A stretch of DNA of 64,000 bases from Pterois miles (taxonomy: Eukaryota; Chordata; Actinopteri; Perciformes; Scorpaenidae), in contig CAMQGK010000052.1 in assembly GCA_947000775.1 (NCBI GenBank), positions 35,889,501 through 35,953,500 on the forward strand, in the 5' to 3' direction. A model generated the notes under the pieces. The model ran no database searches. It had not been told where the DNA came from and saw only the letters and a list, made by a program, of their open reading frames with translations. Of the stretch, positions 1-14,840 are shown piece after piece. Both the position numbers and the translations under genes were made by a program. Numbering within the stretch: position 1 is the stretch's first letter; every line of letters starts with the position of its first letter.

Positions 1-2510
1 ACTATACTATGACGTTTTTTTTTTTTTATAAAATTTTCCAACATTTCACGAAATGACTTTTTTCCACCATAGAATCATTTTACATGCTATAATAGGACAG
101 ATTTCATGATTTTTTTCAACATCAAACAAATTTTATGTTTTCATCGAAAAATTTCAACATACTATACTATGACGTTTTTTTTGTAAAATTTTCATACATT
201 TCACGAAATGACTTTTTTCCACTATAGAATCATTTTACATGCTATAATAGGAGAGTTTTCATGATTTTTTTCAACTTCAAAAAAATTTGCCGTTTTCATC
301 GAAAAATTTCGACATACTATAATGACATTTTTTTTGTAAAATTTTCATACTATTTCACAAAATGACTTTTTTCTACCATAGAATCATTTTACATGCTATA
401 ATAGGAGAGTTTTCATGATTTTTTTCAACATCAAACAAATTTTATGTTTTCATCGAAAATTTCAACATACTATACTATGACTCTTTTTTGTAAAATTTTC
501 CAACATTTCACGAAATTACTTTTTTCCACCATAGAATCATTTTACATGCTATAATACGACCGTTTTCATGATTTTTTTCAGCATCAAAAAAAAAAATTGA
601 CGTTTTCATCGAAAAATTTCGACATACTATACTATGACTGTTTTTTTTTTATAAAATTTTCCAAAATTTCACGAAATGACTTTTTTTCCACCACAGAATC
701 ATTTTACATGCTATAATACGACCGTTTTCATGATTTTTTTCAACATCAAAACAATTTGACGTTTTCATCGAATAATTTCGACATACTATACTATGACTTT
801 TTTTTTGTAAAATTTTCCAACATTTCACAAAATGACTTTTTTCCACCACAGAATCATTTTACATGCTATAATACGACCGTTTTCATGATTTTTTTCAGCA
901 TCAAAAAAAAAATTGACGTTTTCATCGAAAAATTTCGACATACTATACTATGACGGTTTTTTTTTTTTATAAAATTTTCCAAAATTTCACGAAATGACTT
1001 TTTTTCCACCATAGAATCATTTTACATGCTATAATACGACCGTTTTCATGATTTTTTTCAACATCAAAAAAATTTGACGTTTTCATCGAAAAATTTCGAC
1101 ATACTATACTATGACTCTTTTTTTTGTAAAATTTTCCAACATTTCACGAAATGACTTTATTCCACCATAGAATCATTTTACATGCTATAATAGGACAGTT
1201 TTCATGATTTTTTTCAACATCAAAAAAATTTGATATTTTCATCGAAAAATTTCGACATACTATACTATGACGTTTTTTTTTTTTTAAATATTTTCCAACA
1301 TTTCACGAAATGACTTTTTTCCCACCATAGAATCATTTTACATGCTATAATACGACAGTTTTCATGATTTTTTTCAACATCAAAAAAATTTGACGTTTTC
1401 ATCGAAAAATTTCGACATACTATACTATGACTTTTTTTTAAAAATATTTTCCAACATTTCACGAAATGACTTTTTTCCACCATAGAATCATTTTACATGC
1501 TATAATACGACAGTTTTCATGATTTTTTTCAACATCAAAAAAATTTGACGTCTTCATCGAAAAATTTCGACATACTATACTATGACGTTTTTTTTGTAAA
1601 ATTTTCATACATTTAACGAAATGACTTTTTTCCACCATAGAATCATTTTACATGCTATAATAGGACAGTTTTCATGATTTTTTTCAACATCAAAAAAATT
1701 TGATATTTTCATCGAAAAATTTCGACATACTATACTATGACGTTTTTTTTATAAAATTTTCCAAAATTTCACGAAATGACTTTTTTCCACCGTGTAATCA
1801 TTTTACATTCTATAATGGGACAGTTTTCATGATTTTTTTCAACATCAAAAAAATTTGACGTTGTCATCGAAAAATTTCGACATAGTATACTATGACTTTT
1901 TTTTTTTGTAAAATTTTCCAACATTTCACGAAATGACTTTTTTCCACCATAGAATCATTTTACATGCTATAATACGACCGTTTTCATGATTTTTTTCAGC
2001 ATCAAAAAAAAATTGACGTTTTATTTGAAAAATTTCGACATACTATACTATGACGTTTTTTTTTTAAAATATTTTCCAACATTTCACGAAATGACTTTTT
2101 TCCACCATAGAATCATTTTACATGCTATAATAGGACAGTTTTCATGATTTTTTTCAACATCAAAAAAATTTGATATTTTCATCGAAAAATTTCGACATAC
2201 TATACTATGACTTTTTTTTTTTATAAAATTTTCCAAAATTTCACGAAATGACATTTTTCAACCATAGAATCATTTTACATGCTATAATACGACCGTTTTC
2301 ATGATTTTTTTCAACATCATAAAAATTTGACGTTTTCATCGAAAAATTTCGACATACTATACTATGACTTTTTTTTGTAAAATTTTCCAACATTTCACGA
2401 AATGACTTTTTTCCACTATAGAATCATTTTACATGCTATAATAGGAGTTTTCATGATTTTTTTCAACATGAAAAAAATTTGCCGTTTTCATCGAAAAATT
2501 TCGACATACC

Positions 2511-5500
2511 ATACTATGACTTCTTTTTTTTTTTGTAAAATTTTCTAACATTTCACGTAATGACTTATTTCCACCCTGGAATCATTTTAAATGCTATAAT
2601 ACGACAGTTTTCATGATTTTTTTCAACATCAAAAAAATTTGCCGTTTACATCGAAAAATTTCGACATACTATACTATGACTTTTTTTTTTGTAAAATTTT
2701 CCAAAATTTCACGAAATGACTTTTTTCCACCATAGAATCATTTTACATGCTATAATACGACCGTTTTCATGATTTTTTTCAACTTCAAAAAAATTTGCCG
2801 TTTTCACCGAAAAATTTCGACATACTATACTATGACGTTTTTTTTGTAAAATTTTCATACATTTAACGAAATGACTTTTTTCCACCATAGAATCATTTTA
2901 CATGCTATAATAGGAGAGTTTTCATGATTTTTTTCAACATGAAAAAAATTTGACGTTTTCATCGAAAAATTTCGACATACTATACTATGACTTTTTTTTT
3001 TGCAAAATTTTCCAACATTTCACGAAATGACTTTTTTCCACCATAGAATCATTTTACATTCTATAATACGACAGTTTTCATGATTTTTTTCAACTTCAAA
3101 AAAATTTGCCGTTTTCATCGAAAAACTTCAACATACTATACTATGACGTTTTTTTTGTAAAATTTTCATACATTTAACGAAATGACTTTTTTCCACCATA
3201 GAATCATTTTACATGCTATGATAGGAGAGTTTTCATGATTTTTTTCAACATCAAACAAATTTTATGTTTTCATCGAAAATTTCAACATACTATACTATGA
3301 CGTTTTTTTTTGTAAAATTTTCCAACATTTCACGAAATGACTTTTTTCCACCATAGAATCATTTTACATGCTATAATACGACCGTTTTCATGATTTTTTT
3401 CAGCATCAAAAAAAAAAATTGACGTTTTCATCGAAAAATTTCGACATACTATACTATGACGTTTTTTTTTTTTATAAAATTTTCCAAAATTTCACGAAAT
3501 GACTTTTTTCCACCATAGAATCATTTTACATGCTGTAATACGACAGTTTTCATGATTTTTTTCAACATGAAAAAAATTTGACGTTTTCATCGAAAAATTT
3601 CGACATACTATACTATGACTTTTTTTTTTTGCAAAATTTTCCAACATTTCACGAAATGACTTTTTTCCACCATAGAATCATTTTACATGCTATAATACGA
3701 CAGTTTTCATGATTTTTTTCAACATCAAAAAAATTTGACGTTTTCATCGAAAAATTTCGACATATTATACTATGACTTTCTTTTTTATAAAATTTTCCAA
3801 AATTTCACGAAATGACTTTTTTCCACCATAGAATCATTTACATGCTATAATACGACCGTTTTCATGATTTTTTTCAACATCAAAAAAAAAATTGACGTTT
3901 TCATCGAAAAATTTCGACGTACTATACTATGACGTTTTTTTTTTTTATAAAATTTTCCAAAATTTCACGAAATGACTTTTTTCCACCATAGAATCATTTT
4001 ACATGCTATAATAGGACAGTTTTCATGATTTTTTTCAACATCAAAAAAATTTGATATTTTCTTCGAAAAATTTCGACATACTATACTATGACGTTTTTTT
4101 TATAAAATTTTCCAAAATTTCACGAAATGACTTTTTTCCACCGTGGAATCATTTTACATGCTATAATACGACAGTTTTCATGATTTTTTTCAACATCAAA
4201 AAAATTTGACGTTTTCATCGAAAAATTTCGACATACTATACTGTGACTTTTTTTTATAAAATTTTCCAAAATTTCACGAAATGACATTTTTCAACCATAG
4301 AATCATTTTACATGCTATAATACGACCGTTTTCATGATTTTTTTCAACATCAAAAAAATTTGCCGTTTTCATCGAAAAATTTCGACATACTATACTATGA
4401 CGTTTTTTTTTTATAAAATTTTCCAAAATTTCACGAAATGACTTTTTTCCACCATAGAATCAATTTACATGCTATAATACGACCGTTTTCATGATTTTTT
4501 TCAACATCATAAAAATTTGACGTTTTCATCGAAAAATTTCGACATACTATACTATGACTTTTTTTTGTAAAATTTTCCAACATTTCACGAAATGACTTTT
4601 TTCCACCATAGAATCAATTTACATGCTATAATACGACCGTTTTCATGATTTTTTTCAACTTCAAAAAAATTTGCCGTTTTCACCGAAAAATTTCGACATA
4701 CTATACTATGACGTTTTTTTTTTGTAAAATTTTCATACATTTAACGAAATGACTTTTTTCCACCATAGAATCATTTTACATGCTATAATAGGAGAGTTTT
4801 CATGATTTTTTTCAACATGAAAAAAATTTGACGTTTTCATCGAAAAATTTCGACATACTATACTATGACTTTTTTTTTTGCAAAATTTTCCAACATTTCA
4901 CGAAATGACTTTTTTCCACCATAGAATCATTTTACATTCTATAATACGACAGTTTTCATGATTTTTTTCAACTTCAAAAAAATTTGCCGTTTTCATCGAA
5001 AAATTTCAACATACTATACTATGACGTTTTTTTTGTAAAATTTTCATACATTTAACGAAATGACTTTTTTCCACCATAGAATCATTTTACATGCTATGAT
5101 AGGAGAGTTTTCATGATTTTTTTCAACATCAAACAAATTTTATGTTTTCATCGAAAATTTCAACATACTATACTATGACGTTTTTTTTTGTAAAATTTTC
5201 CAACATTTCACGAAATGACTTTTTTCCACCATAGAATCATTATACATGCTATAATACGACCGTTTTCATGATTTTTTTCAGCATCAAAAAAAAAATTGAC
5301 GTTTTCATCGAAAAATTTCGACATACTATACTGACGTTTTTTTTTTTATAAAATTTTCCAAAATTTCACGAAATGACTTTTTTCCACCATAGAATCATTT
5401 TACATGCTATAATAGGACAGTTTTCATGAATTTTTTCAACATCAAAAAAATTTGATATTTTCATCGAAAAATTTCGACATACTATACTATGACGTTTTTT

Positions 5501-8500
5501 TTTTTATAAAATTTTCCAACATTTCACGAAATGACTTTTTTCCACCATAGAATCATTTTACATGCTGTAATACGACAGTTTTCATGATTTTTTTCAACAT
5601 CAAAACAATTTGACGTTTTCATCGAAAAATTTCGACATACTATACTATGACGTTTTTTTTTTAAAATATTTTCCAACATTTCACGAACTGACTTTTTTCC
5701 CACCGTAGAATTATTTTACATGCTATAATACGACAGTTTTCATGATTTTTTTCAACTTCAAAAAAATTTGCCGTTTTCATCGAAAAATTTCGACATACTA
5801 TACTATGACATTTTTTTTGTAAAATTTTCATACTATTTCACAAAATGACTTTTTTCTACCATAGAATCATTTTACATGCTATAATACGACCGTTTTCATG
5901 ATTTTTTTCAACATCAAAAAAATTTGCCGTTTTCATCGAAAAATTTCGACATACTATACTATGACGTTTTTTTTTATAAAATTTTCCAAAATTTCACGAA
6001 ATGACTTTTTTCCACCATAGAATCATTTTACATGCTATAATACGACCGTTTTCATGATTTTTTTCAACATCAAAACAATTTGACGTTTTCATCGAAAAAT
6101 TTCGACATACTATACTATGACTTTTTTTAAAAATATTTTCCAACATTTCACGAAATGACTTTTTTCCACCATAGAATCATTTTACATGCTATAATGGGAC
6201 AGTTTTCATGATTTTTTTCAACATCAAAAAAATTTGACGTTTTCATCGAAAAATTTCGACATACTATACTATGACTTTTTTTTTATAAAATTTTCCAAAA
6301 TTTCACGAAATGACTTTTTTCCACCATAGAATCATTTTACATGCTATAATACGACCGTTTTCATGATTTTTTTCAACATCAAAAAAAAAATTGACGTTTT
6401 CATCGAAAAATTTCGACGTACTATACTATGACGTTTTTTTTTTTTATAAAATTTTCCAAAATTTCACGAAATGACTTTTTTCCACCATAGAATCATTTTA
6501 CATGCTATAATAGGACAGTTTTCATGATTTTTTTCAACATCAAAAAAATTTGATATCTTCATCGAAAAATTTCGACATACTATACTATGACGTTTTTTTT
6601 TTTATAAAATTTTCCAAAATTTCACGAAATGACTTTTTTCCACCGTGGAATCATTTTACATGCTATAATACGACAGTTTTCATGATTTTTTTCAACATCA
6701 AAAAAATTTGACGTTTTCATCGAAAAATTTCGACATACTATACTGTGACTTTTTTTTTTTGTAAAATTTTCATACATTTCACGAAATGACTTTTTTCCAC
6801 TATAGAATCATTTTACATGCTATAATAGGAGAGTTTTCATGATTTTTTTCAACATGAAAAAAATTTGCCGTTTTCATCGAAAAATTTCGACATACTATAC
6901 TATGACTTTTTTTTTTGCAAAATTTTTCAACATTTCACGAAATGACTTTTTTCCACCATAGAATCATTTTACATTCTATAATACGACAGTTTTCATGATT
7001 TTTTTCAACTTCAAAAAAATTTGCCGTTTTCATCGAAAAATTTCGACATACTATACTATGACGTTTTTTTTGTAAAATTTTCATACATTTAACGAAATGA
7101 CTTTTTTCCACCATAGAATCATTTTACATGCTATAATAGGACCGTTTTCATGATTTTTTTCAGCATCAAAAAAATTTGCCGTTTTCATCGAAAAACTTCA
7201 ACATACTATACTATGACGTTTTTTTTGTAAAATTTTCATACATTTAACGAAATGACTTTTTTCCACCATAGAATCATTTTACATGCTATGATAGGAGAGT
7301 TTTCATGATTTGTTTCAACATCAAACAAATTTTATGTTTTCATCGAAAATTTCAACATACTATACTATGACGTTTTTTTTTGTAAAATTTTCCAACATTT
7401 CACGAAATGACTTTTTTCCACCATAGAATCATTTTACATTCTATAATACGACCGTTTTCATGATTTTTTTCAGCATCAAAAAAAAAAATTGACGTTTTCA
7501 TCGAAAAATTTCGACATACTATACTATGACGTTTTTTTTTTTTTTATAAAATTTTCCAAAATTTCACGAAATGATTTTTTTCCACCATAGAATCATTTTA
7601 CATGCTATAATAGGACAGTTTTCATGATTTTTTTCAACATCAAAAAAATTTGATATTTTCATCGAAAAATTTCGACATACTATACTATGACGTTTTTTTT
7701 ATAAAATTTTCCAACATTTCACGAAATGACTTTTTTCCACCATAGAATCATTTTACATGCTGTAATACGACAGTTTTCATGATTTTTTTCAACATCAAAA
7801 AAATTTGACGTTTTCATCGAAAAATTTCGACATACTATACTATGACTTTTTTTTTTGTATAATATTTTCCAAAATTTCACGAAATAACTTTTTTCCACCA
7901 TAGAATCATTTTACATTCTATAATACTACCGTTTTCATGATTTTTTTCAACATCAAAACAATTTGACGTTTTCATCGAAAAATTTCGACATACTATACTA
8001 TGACTTTTTTTTTTTTTGTAAAATTTTCTAACATTTCACGTAATGACTTATTTCCACCCTGGAATCATTTTAAATGCTATAATACGACAGTTTTCATGAT
8101 TTTTTTCAACATCAAACATATTTGATGTTTTCATCAAAAAATTTCAACATACTATACTATGACTTTTTTTTTTTTTGCAAAATTTTCATACATTTAACGA
8201 AATGACTTTTTTCCACCATAGAATCATTTTACATGCTATAATACGACAGTTTTCATGATTTTTTTCAACTTCAAAAAAATTTGCCGTTTTCATCGAAAAA
8301 TTTCGACATACTATACTATGAAATTTTTTTGTAAAATCTTCATACTATTTCACAAAATGACTTTTTTCTACCATAGAATCATTTTACATGCTATAATACG
8401 ACCGTTTTCATGATTTTTTTCAACATCAAAAAAAATTTGCCGTTTTCATCGAAAAATTTCGACATACTATACTATGACGTTTTTTTTTTAAAATATTTTC

Positions 8501-11500
8501 CAACATTTCACGAAATGACTTTTTTCCACCATAGAATCATTTTACATGCTATAATGGGACAGTTTTCATGATTTTTTTCAACATCAAAAAAAAAATTGAC
8601 GTTTTCATCGAAAAATTTCGACGTACTATACTATGACGTTTTTTTTTTTATAAAATTTTCCAAAATTTCACGAAATGACTTTTTTCCACCATAGAATCAT
8701 TTTACATGCTATAATAGGACAGTTTTCATGATTTTTTTCAACATCAAACAAATTTGATATTTTCATCGAAAAATTTCGACATACTATACTATGACGTTTT
8801 TTTTATAAAATTTTCCAAAATTTCACGAAATGACTTTTTTCCACCGTGGAATCATTTTACAAGCTATAATACGACAGTTTTCATGATTTTTTTCAAATCA
8901 AAAAAAGCCGTTATTTCCGCTTCCACATAGATCATTTTCATGCTATAATAGGACAGTTTTCATGATTTTTTTCAACATCAAAAAAATTTGCCGTTTTCAT
9001 CGAAAAATTTCGACATACTATACTATGACTTTTTTTTTTTGTAAAATTTTCCAAAATTTCACGAAATGACTTTTTTCCACCATAGAATCATTTTACATGC
9101 TATAATACGACCGTTTTCATGATTTTTTTCAACATCAAAAAAATTTGCCGTTTTCATCGAAAAATTTCGACATACTATACTATGACGTTTTTTTTTTATA
9201 AAATTTTCCAAAATTTCACGAAATGACTCACGAAATGACTTTTTTCCACCATAGAATCATTTTACATGCTATAATACGACCGTTTTCATGATTTTTTTCA
9301 ACATCAAAAAAATTTGCCGTTTTCATCGAAAAATTTCGACATACTATACTATGACGGTTTTTTTTTTTATAAAATTTTCCAAAATTTCACGAAATGACTT
9401 TTTTCCACCATAGAATCATTTTACATGCTATAATAGGACAGATTTCATGATTTTTTTCAACATCAAACAAATTTTATGTTTTCATCGAAAAATTTCGACA
9501 TACTATACTATGACTTTTTTTTTGTAAAATTTTCATACATTTCACGAAATGACTTTTTTCCACTATAGAATCATTTTACATGCTATAATAGGAGAGTTTT
9601 CATGATTTTTTTCAACATGAAAAAAAATTTGCCGTTTTCATCGAAAAATTTCGACATACTATACTATGACTTTTGTTTTTGCAAAATTTTTCAACATTTC
9701 ACGAAATGACTTTTTTCCACCATAGAATCATTTTACATTCTATAATACTACAGTTTTCATGATTTTTTTCAACTTCAAAAAAATTTGCCGTTTTCATCGA
9801 AAAATTTCGACATACTATACTATGACGTTTTTTTTATAAAATTTTCATACATTTAACGAAATGACTTTTTTCCACCATAGAATCATTTTACATGCTATAA
9901 TAGGACCGTTTTCATGATTTTTTTCAGCATCAAAAAAAAATTGACGTTTTCATCGAAAAATTTCGACATACTATACTATGACGGTTTTTTTTTTTTATAA
10001 AATTTTCCAAAATTTCACGAAATGACTTTTTTCCACCATAGAATCATTTTACATGCTATAATAGGACAGTTTTCATGATTTTTTTCAACATCAAAAAAAT
10101 TTGATATTTTCATCGAAAAATTTCGACATACTATACTATGACGTTTTTTTTTAAAAATTTTCCAAAATTTCACGAAATGACATTTTTCTACCATAGAATC
10201 AATTTACATGCTATAATACGACCGTTTTCATGATTTTTTTCAACATCATAAAAATTTGACGTTTTCATCGAAAAATTTCGACATACTATACTATGACTTT
10301 TTTTTTTGTAAAATTTTCCAACATTTCACGAAATGACTTTTTTCCACTATAGAATCATTTTACATGCTATAATAGGAGAGTTTTCATGATTTTTTTCAAC
10401 ATGAAAAAAATTTGCCGTTTTCATCGAAAAATTTCGACATACTATACTATGACTTTTTTTTTTTTGCAAAATTTTCTAACATTTCACGTAATGACTTATT
10501 TCCACCCTGGAATCATTTTAAATGCTATAATACGACAGTTTTCATGATTTTTTTCAACATCAAAAAAATTTGCCGTTTACATCGAAAAATTTCGACATAC
10601 TATACTATGACTTTTTTTTTTTGTAAAATTTTCCAAAATTTCACGAAATGACTTTTTTCCACCATAGAATCATTTTACATGCTATAATACGACCGTTTTC
10701 ATGATTTTTTTCAACTTCAAAAAAATTTGCCGTTTTCAACGAAAAATTTCGACATACTATACTATGACGTTTTTTTTTGTAAAATTTTCATACATTTAAC
10801 GAAATGACTTTTTTCCACCATAGAATCATTTTACATGCTATAATAGGAGAGTTTTCATGATTTTTTTCAACATGAAAAAAATTTGACGTTTTCATCGAAA
10901 AATTTCGACATACTATACTATGACTTTTTTTTTTTGCAAAATTTTCCAACATTTCACGAAATGACTTTTTTCCACCATAGAATCATTTTACATTCTATAA
11001 TACGACAGTTTTCATGATTTTTTTCAACTTCAAAAAAATTTGCCGTTTTCATCGAAAAATTTCAACATACTATACCATGACTTTTTTTTTTTGTAAAATT
11101 TTCCAAAATTTCACGAAATGACTTTTTTCCACCATAGAATCATTTTACATGCTATGATAGGAGAGTTTTCATGATTTTTTTCAACATCAAACAAATTTTA
11201 TGTTTTCATCGAAAATTTCAACATACTATACTATGACGTTTTTTTTGTAAAATTTTCCAACATTTCACGAAATGACTTTTTTCCACCATAGAATCATTAT
11301 ACATGCTATAATACGACCGTTTTCATGATTTTTTTCAGTATCAAAAAAAAAAATTGACGTTTTCATCGAAAAATTTCGACATACTATACTATGACGTTTT
11401 TTTTTTTTAAAATATTTTCCAACATTTCACGAAATGACTTTTTTCCACCATAGAATCATTTTACATGCTATAATGGGACAGTTTTCATGATTTTTTTCAA

Positions 11501-14500
11501 CATCAAAAAAATTTGACGTTTTCATCGAAAAATTTCGACATACTATACTATGACGTTTTTTTTGTAAAATTTTCCAACATTTCACGAAATGACTTTTTTC
11601 CACCATAGAATCATTTTACATGCTATAATACGACCGTTTTCATGATTTTTTTCAGCATCAAAAAAAAAATTGACGTTTTCATCGAAAAATTTCGACATAC
11701 TATACTATGACGTTTTTTTTTTTTATAAAATTTTCCAAAATTTCACGAAATGACTTTTTTCCACCATAGAATCATTTTACATGCTATAATAGGACAGTTT
11801 TCATGATTTTTTTCAACATCAAAAAAATTTGATATTTTCATCGAAAAATTTCGACATACTATACTATGACGTTTTTTTTTATAAAATTTTCCAACATTTC
11901 ACGAAATGACTTTTTTCCACCATAGAATCATTTTACATGCTGTAATACGACAGTTTTCATGATTTTTTTCAACATCAAAACAATTTGACGTTTTCATCGA
12001 AAAATTTCGACATACTATACTATGACGTTTTTTTTTTTTTTTAAATATTTTCCAACATTTCACGAACTGACTTTTTTCCCACCGTAGAATTATTTTACAT
12101 GCTATAATACGACAGTTTTCATGATTTTTTTCAACTTCAAAAAAATTTGCCGTTTTCATCGAAAAATTTCGACATACTATACTATGACATTTTTTTTGTA
12201 AAATTTTCATACTATTTCACAAAATGACTTTTTTCTACCATAGAATCATTTTACATGCTATAATACGACCGTTTTCATGATTTTTTTCAACATCAAAAAA
12301 ATTTGCCGTTTTCATCGAAAAATTTCGACATACTATACTATGACTTTTTTTTTTTTTTTAAAATATTTTCCAACATTTCACGAAATGACTTTTTTCCACC
12401 ATAGAATCATTTTACATGCTATAATACGACAGTTTTCATGATTTTTTTCAACATCAAAAAAATTTGCCGTTTTCATCGAAAAATTTCGACATGCTATACT
12501 ATGACGTTTTTTTTTATAAAATTTTCCAAAATTTCACGAAATGACTTTTTTCCACCATAGAATCATTTTACATGCTATAATACGACCGTTTTCATGATTT
12601 TTTTCAACATCAAAACAATTTGACGTTTTCATCGAAAAATTTCGACATACTATACTATGACTTTTTTTTTTTAAAAATATTTTCCAACATTTCACGAAAT
12701 GACTTTTTTCTACCATAGAATCATTTTACATGCTATAATACGACCGTTTTCATGATTTTTTTCAACATCAAAAAAAAAATTGACGTTTTCATCGAAAAAT
12801 TTCGACGTACTATACTATGACGTTTTTTTTTTTATAAAATTTTCCAAAATCTCACGAAATGACTTTTTTCCACCATAGAATCATTTTACATGCTATAATA
12901 GGACAGTTTTCATGATTTTTTTCAACATCAAAAAAATTTGATATTTTCATCGAAAAATTTCGACATACTATACTATGACGTTTTTTTTATAAAATTTTCC
13001 AAAATTTCACGAAATGACTTTTTTCCACCGTGGAATCATTTTACATGCTATAATACGACAGTTTTCATGATTTTTTTCAACATCAAAAAAATTTGACGTT
13101 TTCATCGAAAAATTTCGACATACTATACTGTGACTTTTTTTTTTATAAAATTTTCCAAAATTTCACGAAATGACATTTTTCAACCATAGAATCATTTTAC
13201 ATGCTATAATACGACCGTTTTCATGATTTTTTTCAACATCAAAAAAATTTGCCGTTTTCATCGAAAAATTTCGACATACTATACTATGACGTTTTTTTTT
13301 ATAAAATTTTCCAAAATTTCACGAAATGACTTTTTTCCACCATAGAATCAATTTACATGCTATAATACGACCGTTTTCATGATTTTTTTCAACATCATAA
13401 AAATTTGACGTTTTCATCGAAAAATTTCGACATACTATACTATGACTTTTTTTTGTAAAATTTTCCAACATTTCACGAAATGACTTTTTTCCACTATAGA
13501 ATCATTTTACATGCTATAATAGGAGTTTTCATGATTTTTTTCAACATGAAAAAAATTTGCCGTTTTCATCGAAAAATTTCGACATACTATACTATGACGT
13601 TTTTTTTATAAAATTTTCCAACATTTCACGAAATGACTTTTTTCCACCATAGAATCATTTTACATGCTGTAATACGACAGTTTTCATGATTTTTTTCAAC
13701 ATCAAAACAATTTGACGTTTTCATCGAAAAATTTCGACATACTATACTATGACGTTTTTTTTTTTAAAATATTTTCCAACATTTCACGAACTGACTTTTT
13801 TCCCACCGTAGAATTATTTTACATGCTATAATACGACAGTTTTCATGATTTTTTTCAACTTCAAAAAAATTTGCCGTTTTCATCGAAAAATTTCGACATA
13901 CTATACTATGACATTTTTTTTGTAAAATTTTCATACTATTTCACAAAATGACTTTTTTCTACCATAGAATCATTTTACATGCTATAATACGACCGTTTTC
14001 ATGATTTTTTTCAACATCAAAAAAATTTGCCGTTTTCATCGAAAAATTTCGACATACTATACTATGACGTTTTTTAAAATATTTTCCAACATTTCACGAA
14101 ATGACTTTTTTCCACCATAGAATCATTTTACAAGCTATAATACGACAGTTTTCATGATTTTTTTCAACATCAAAAAAATTTGCCGTTTTCATCGAAAAAT
14201 TTCGACATACTATACTATGACGTTTTTTTTTATAAAATTTTCCAAAATTTCACGAAATGACTTTTTTCCACCATAGAATCATTTTACATGCTATAATACG
14301 ACCGTTTTCATGATTTTTTTCAACATCAAAACAATTTGACGTTTTCATCGAAAAATTTCGACATACTATACTATGACTTTTTTAAAAATATTTTCCAACA
14401 TTTCACGAAATGACTTTTTTCCACCATAGAATCATTTTACATGCTATAATGGGACAGTTTTCATGATTTTTTTCAACATCAAAAAAATTTGACGTTTTCA

Positions 14501-14840
14501 TCGAAAAATTTCGACATACTATACTATGACTTTTTTTTTATAAAATTTTCCAAAATTTCACGAAATGACTTTTTTCCACCATAGAATCATTTTACATGCT
14601 ATAATACGACCGTTTTCATGATTTTTTTCAACATCAAAAAAAAAATTGACGTTTTCATCGAAAAATTTCGACGTACTATACTATGACGTTTTTTTTTTTT
14701 ATAAAATTTTCCAAAATTTCACGAAATGACTTTTTTCCACCATAGAATCATTTTACATGCTATAATAGGACAGTTTTCATGATTTTTTTCAACATGAAAA
14801 AAATTTGATATTTTCATCGAAAAATTTCGACATACCATAC
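2511..14840. repeat. Satellite super-block A (~12.3 kb), copied downstream as block B
   Basis: Rare variants occur here in the same order as in 14830-27270, at a nearly constant offset. Examples are the CGTAATGAC marker, the CTGACTTTTTTCCCACCG marker (5690 to 17861), the short-tract TTTAAAAATATTTTCC monomer (6118 to 18452), GATTTGTTTC (7311 to 20415), CGTTTTCAAC (10731 to 23441), CAGTATC (11336 to 23577) and GACATGCTATAC (12488 to 24714). Offsets range from 12.2 to 13.1 kb and change in steps, which fits local gain or loss of monomers after duplication. Confidence 0.75.
8878..8960. repeat. Truncated, scrambled satellite monomer
   Basis: After TTTTTTCAAATC the monomer loses its usual course and reads GCCGTTATTTCCGCTTCC before returning to the TTTTCATGCTATAATAGG landmark. 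It is about half normal length, contains sequence not seen in other monomers, and looks like a deletion junction. Confidence 0.7.
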
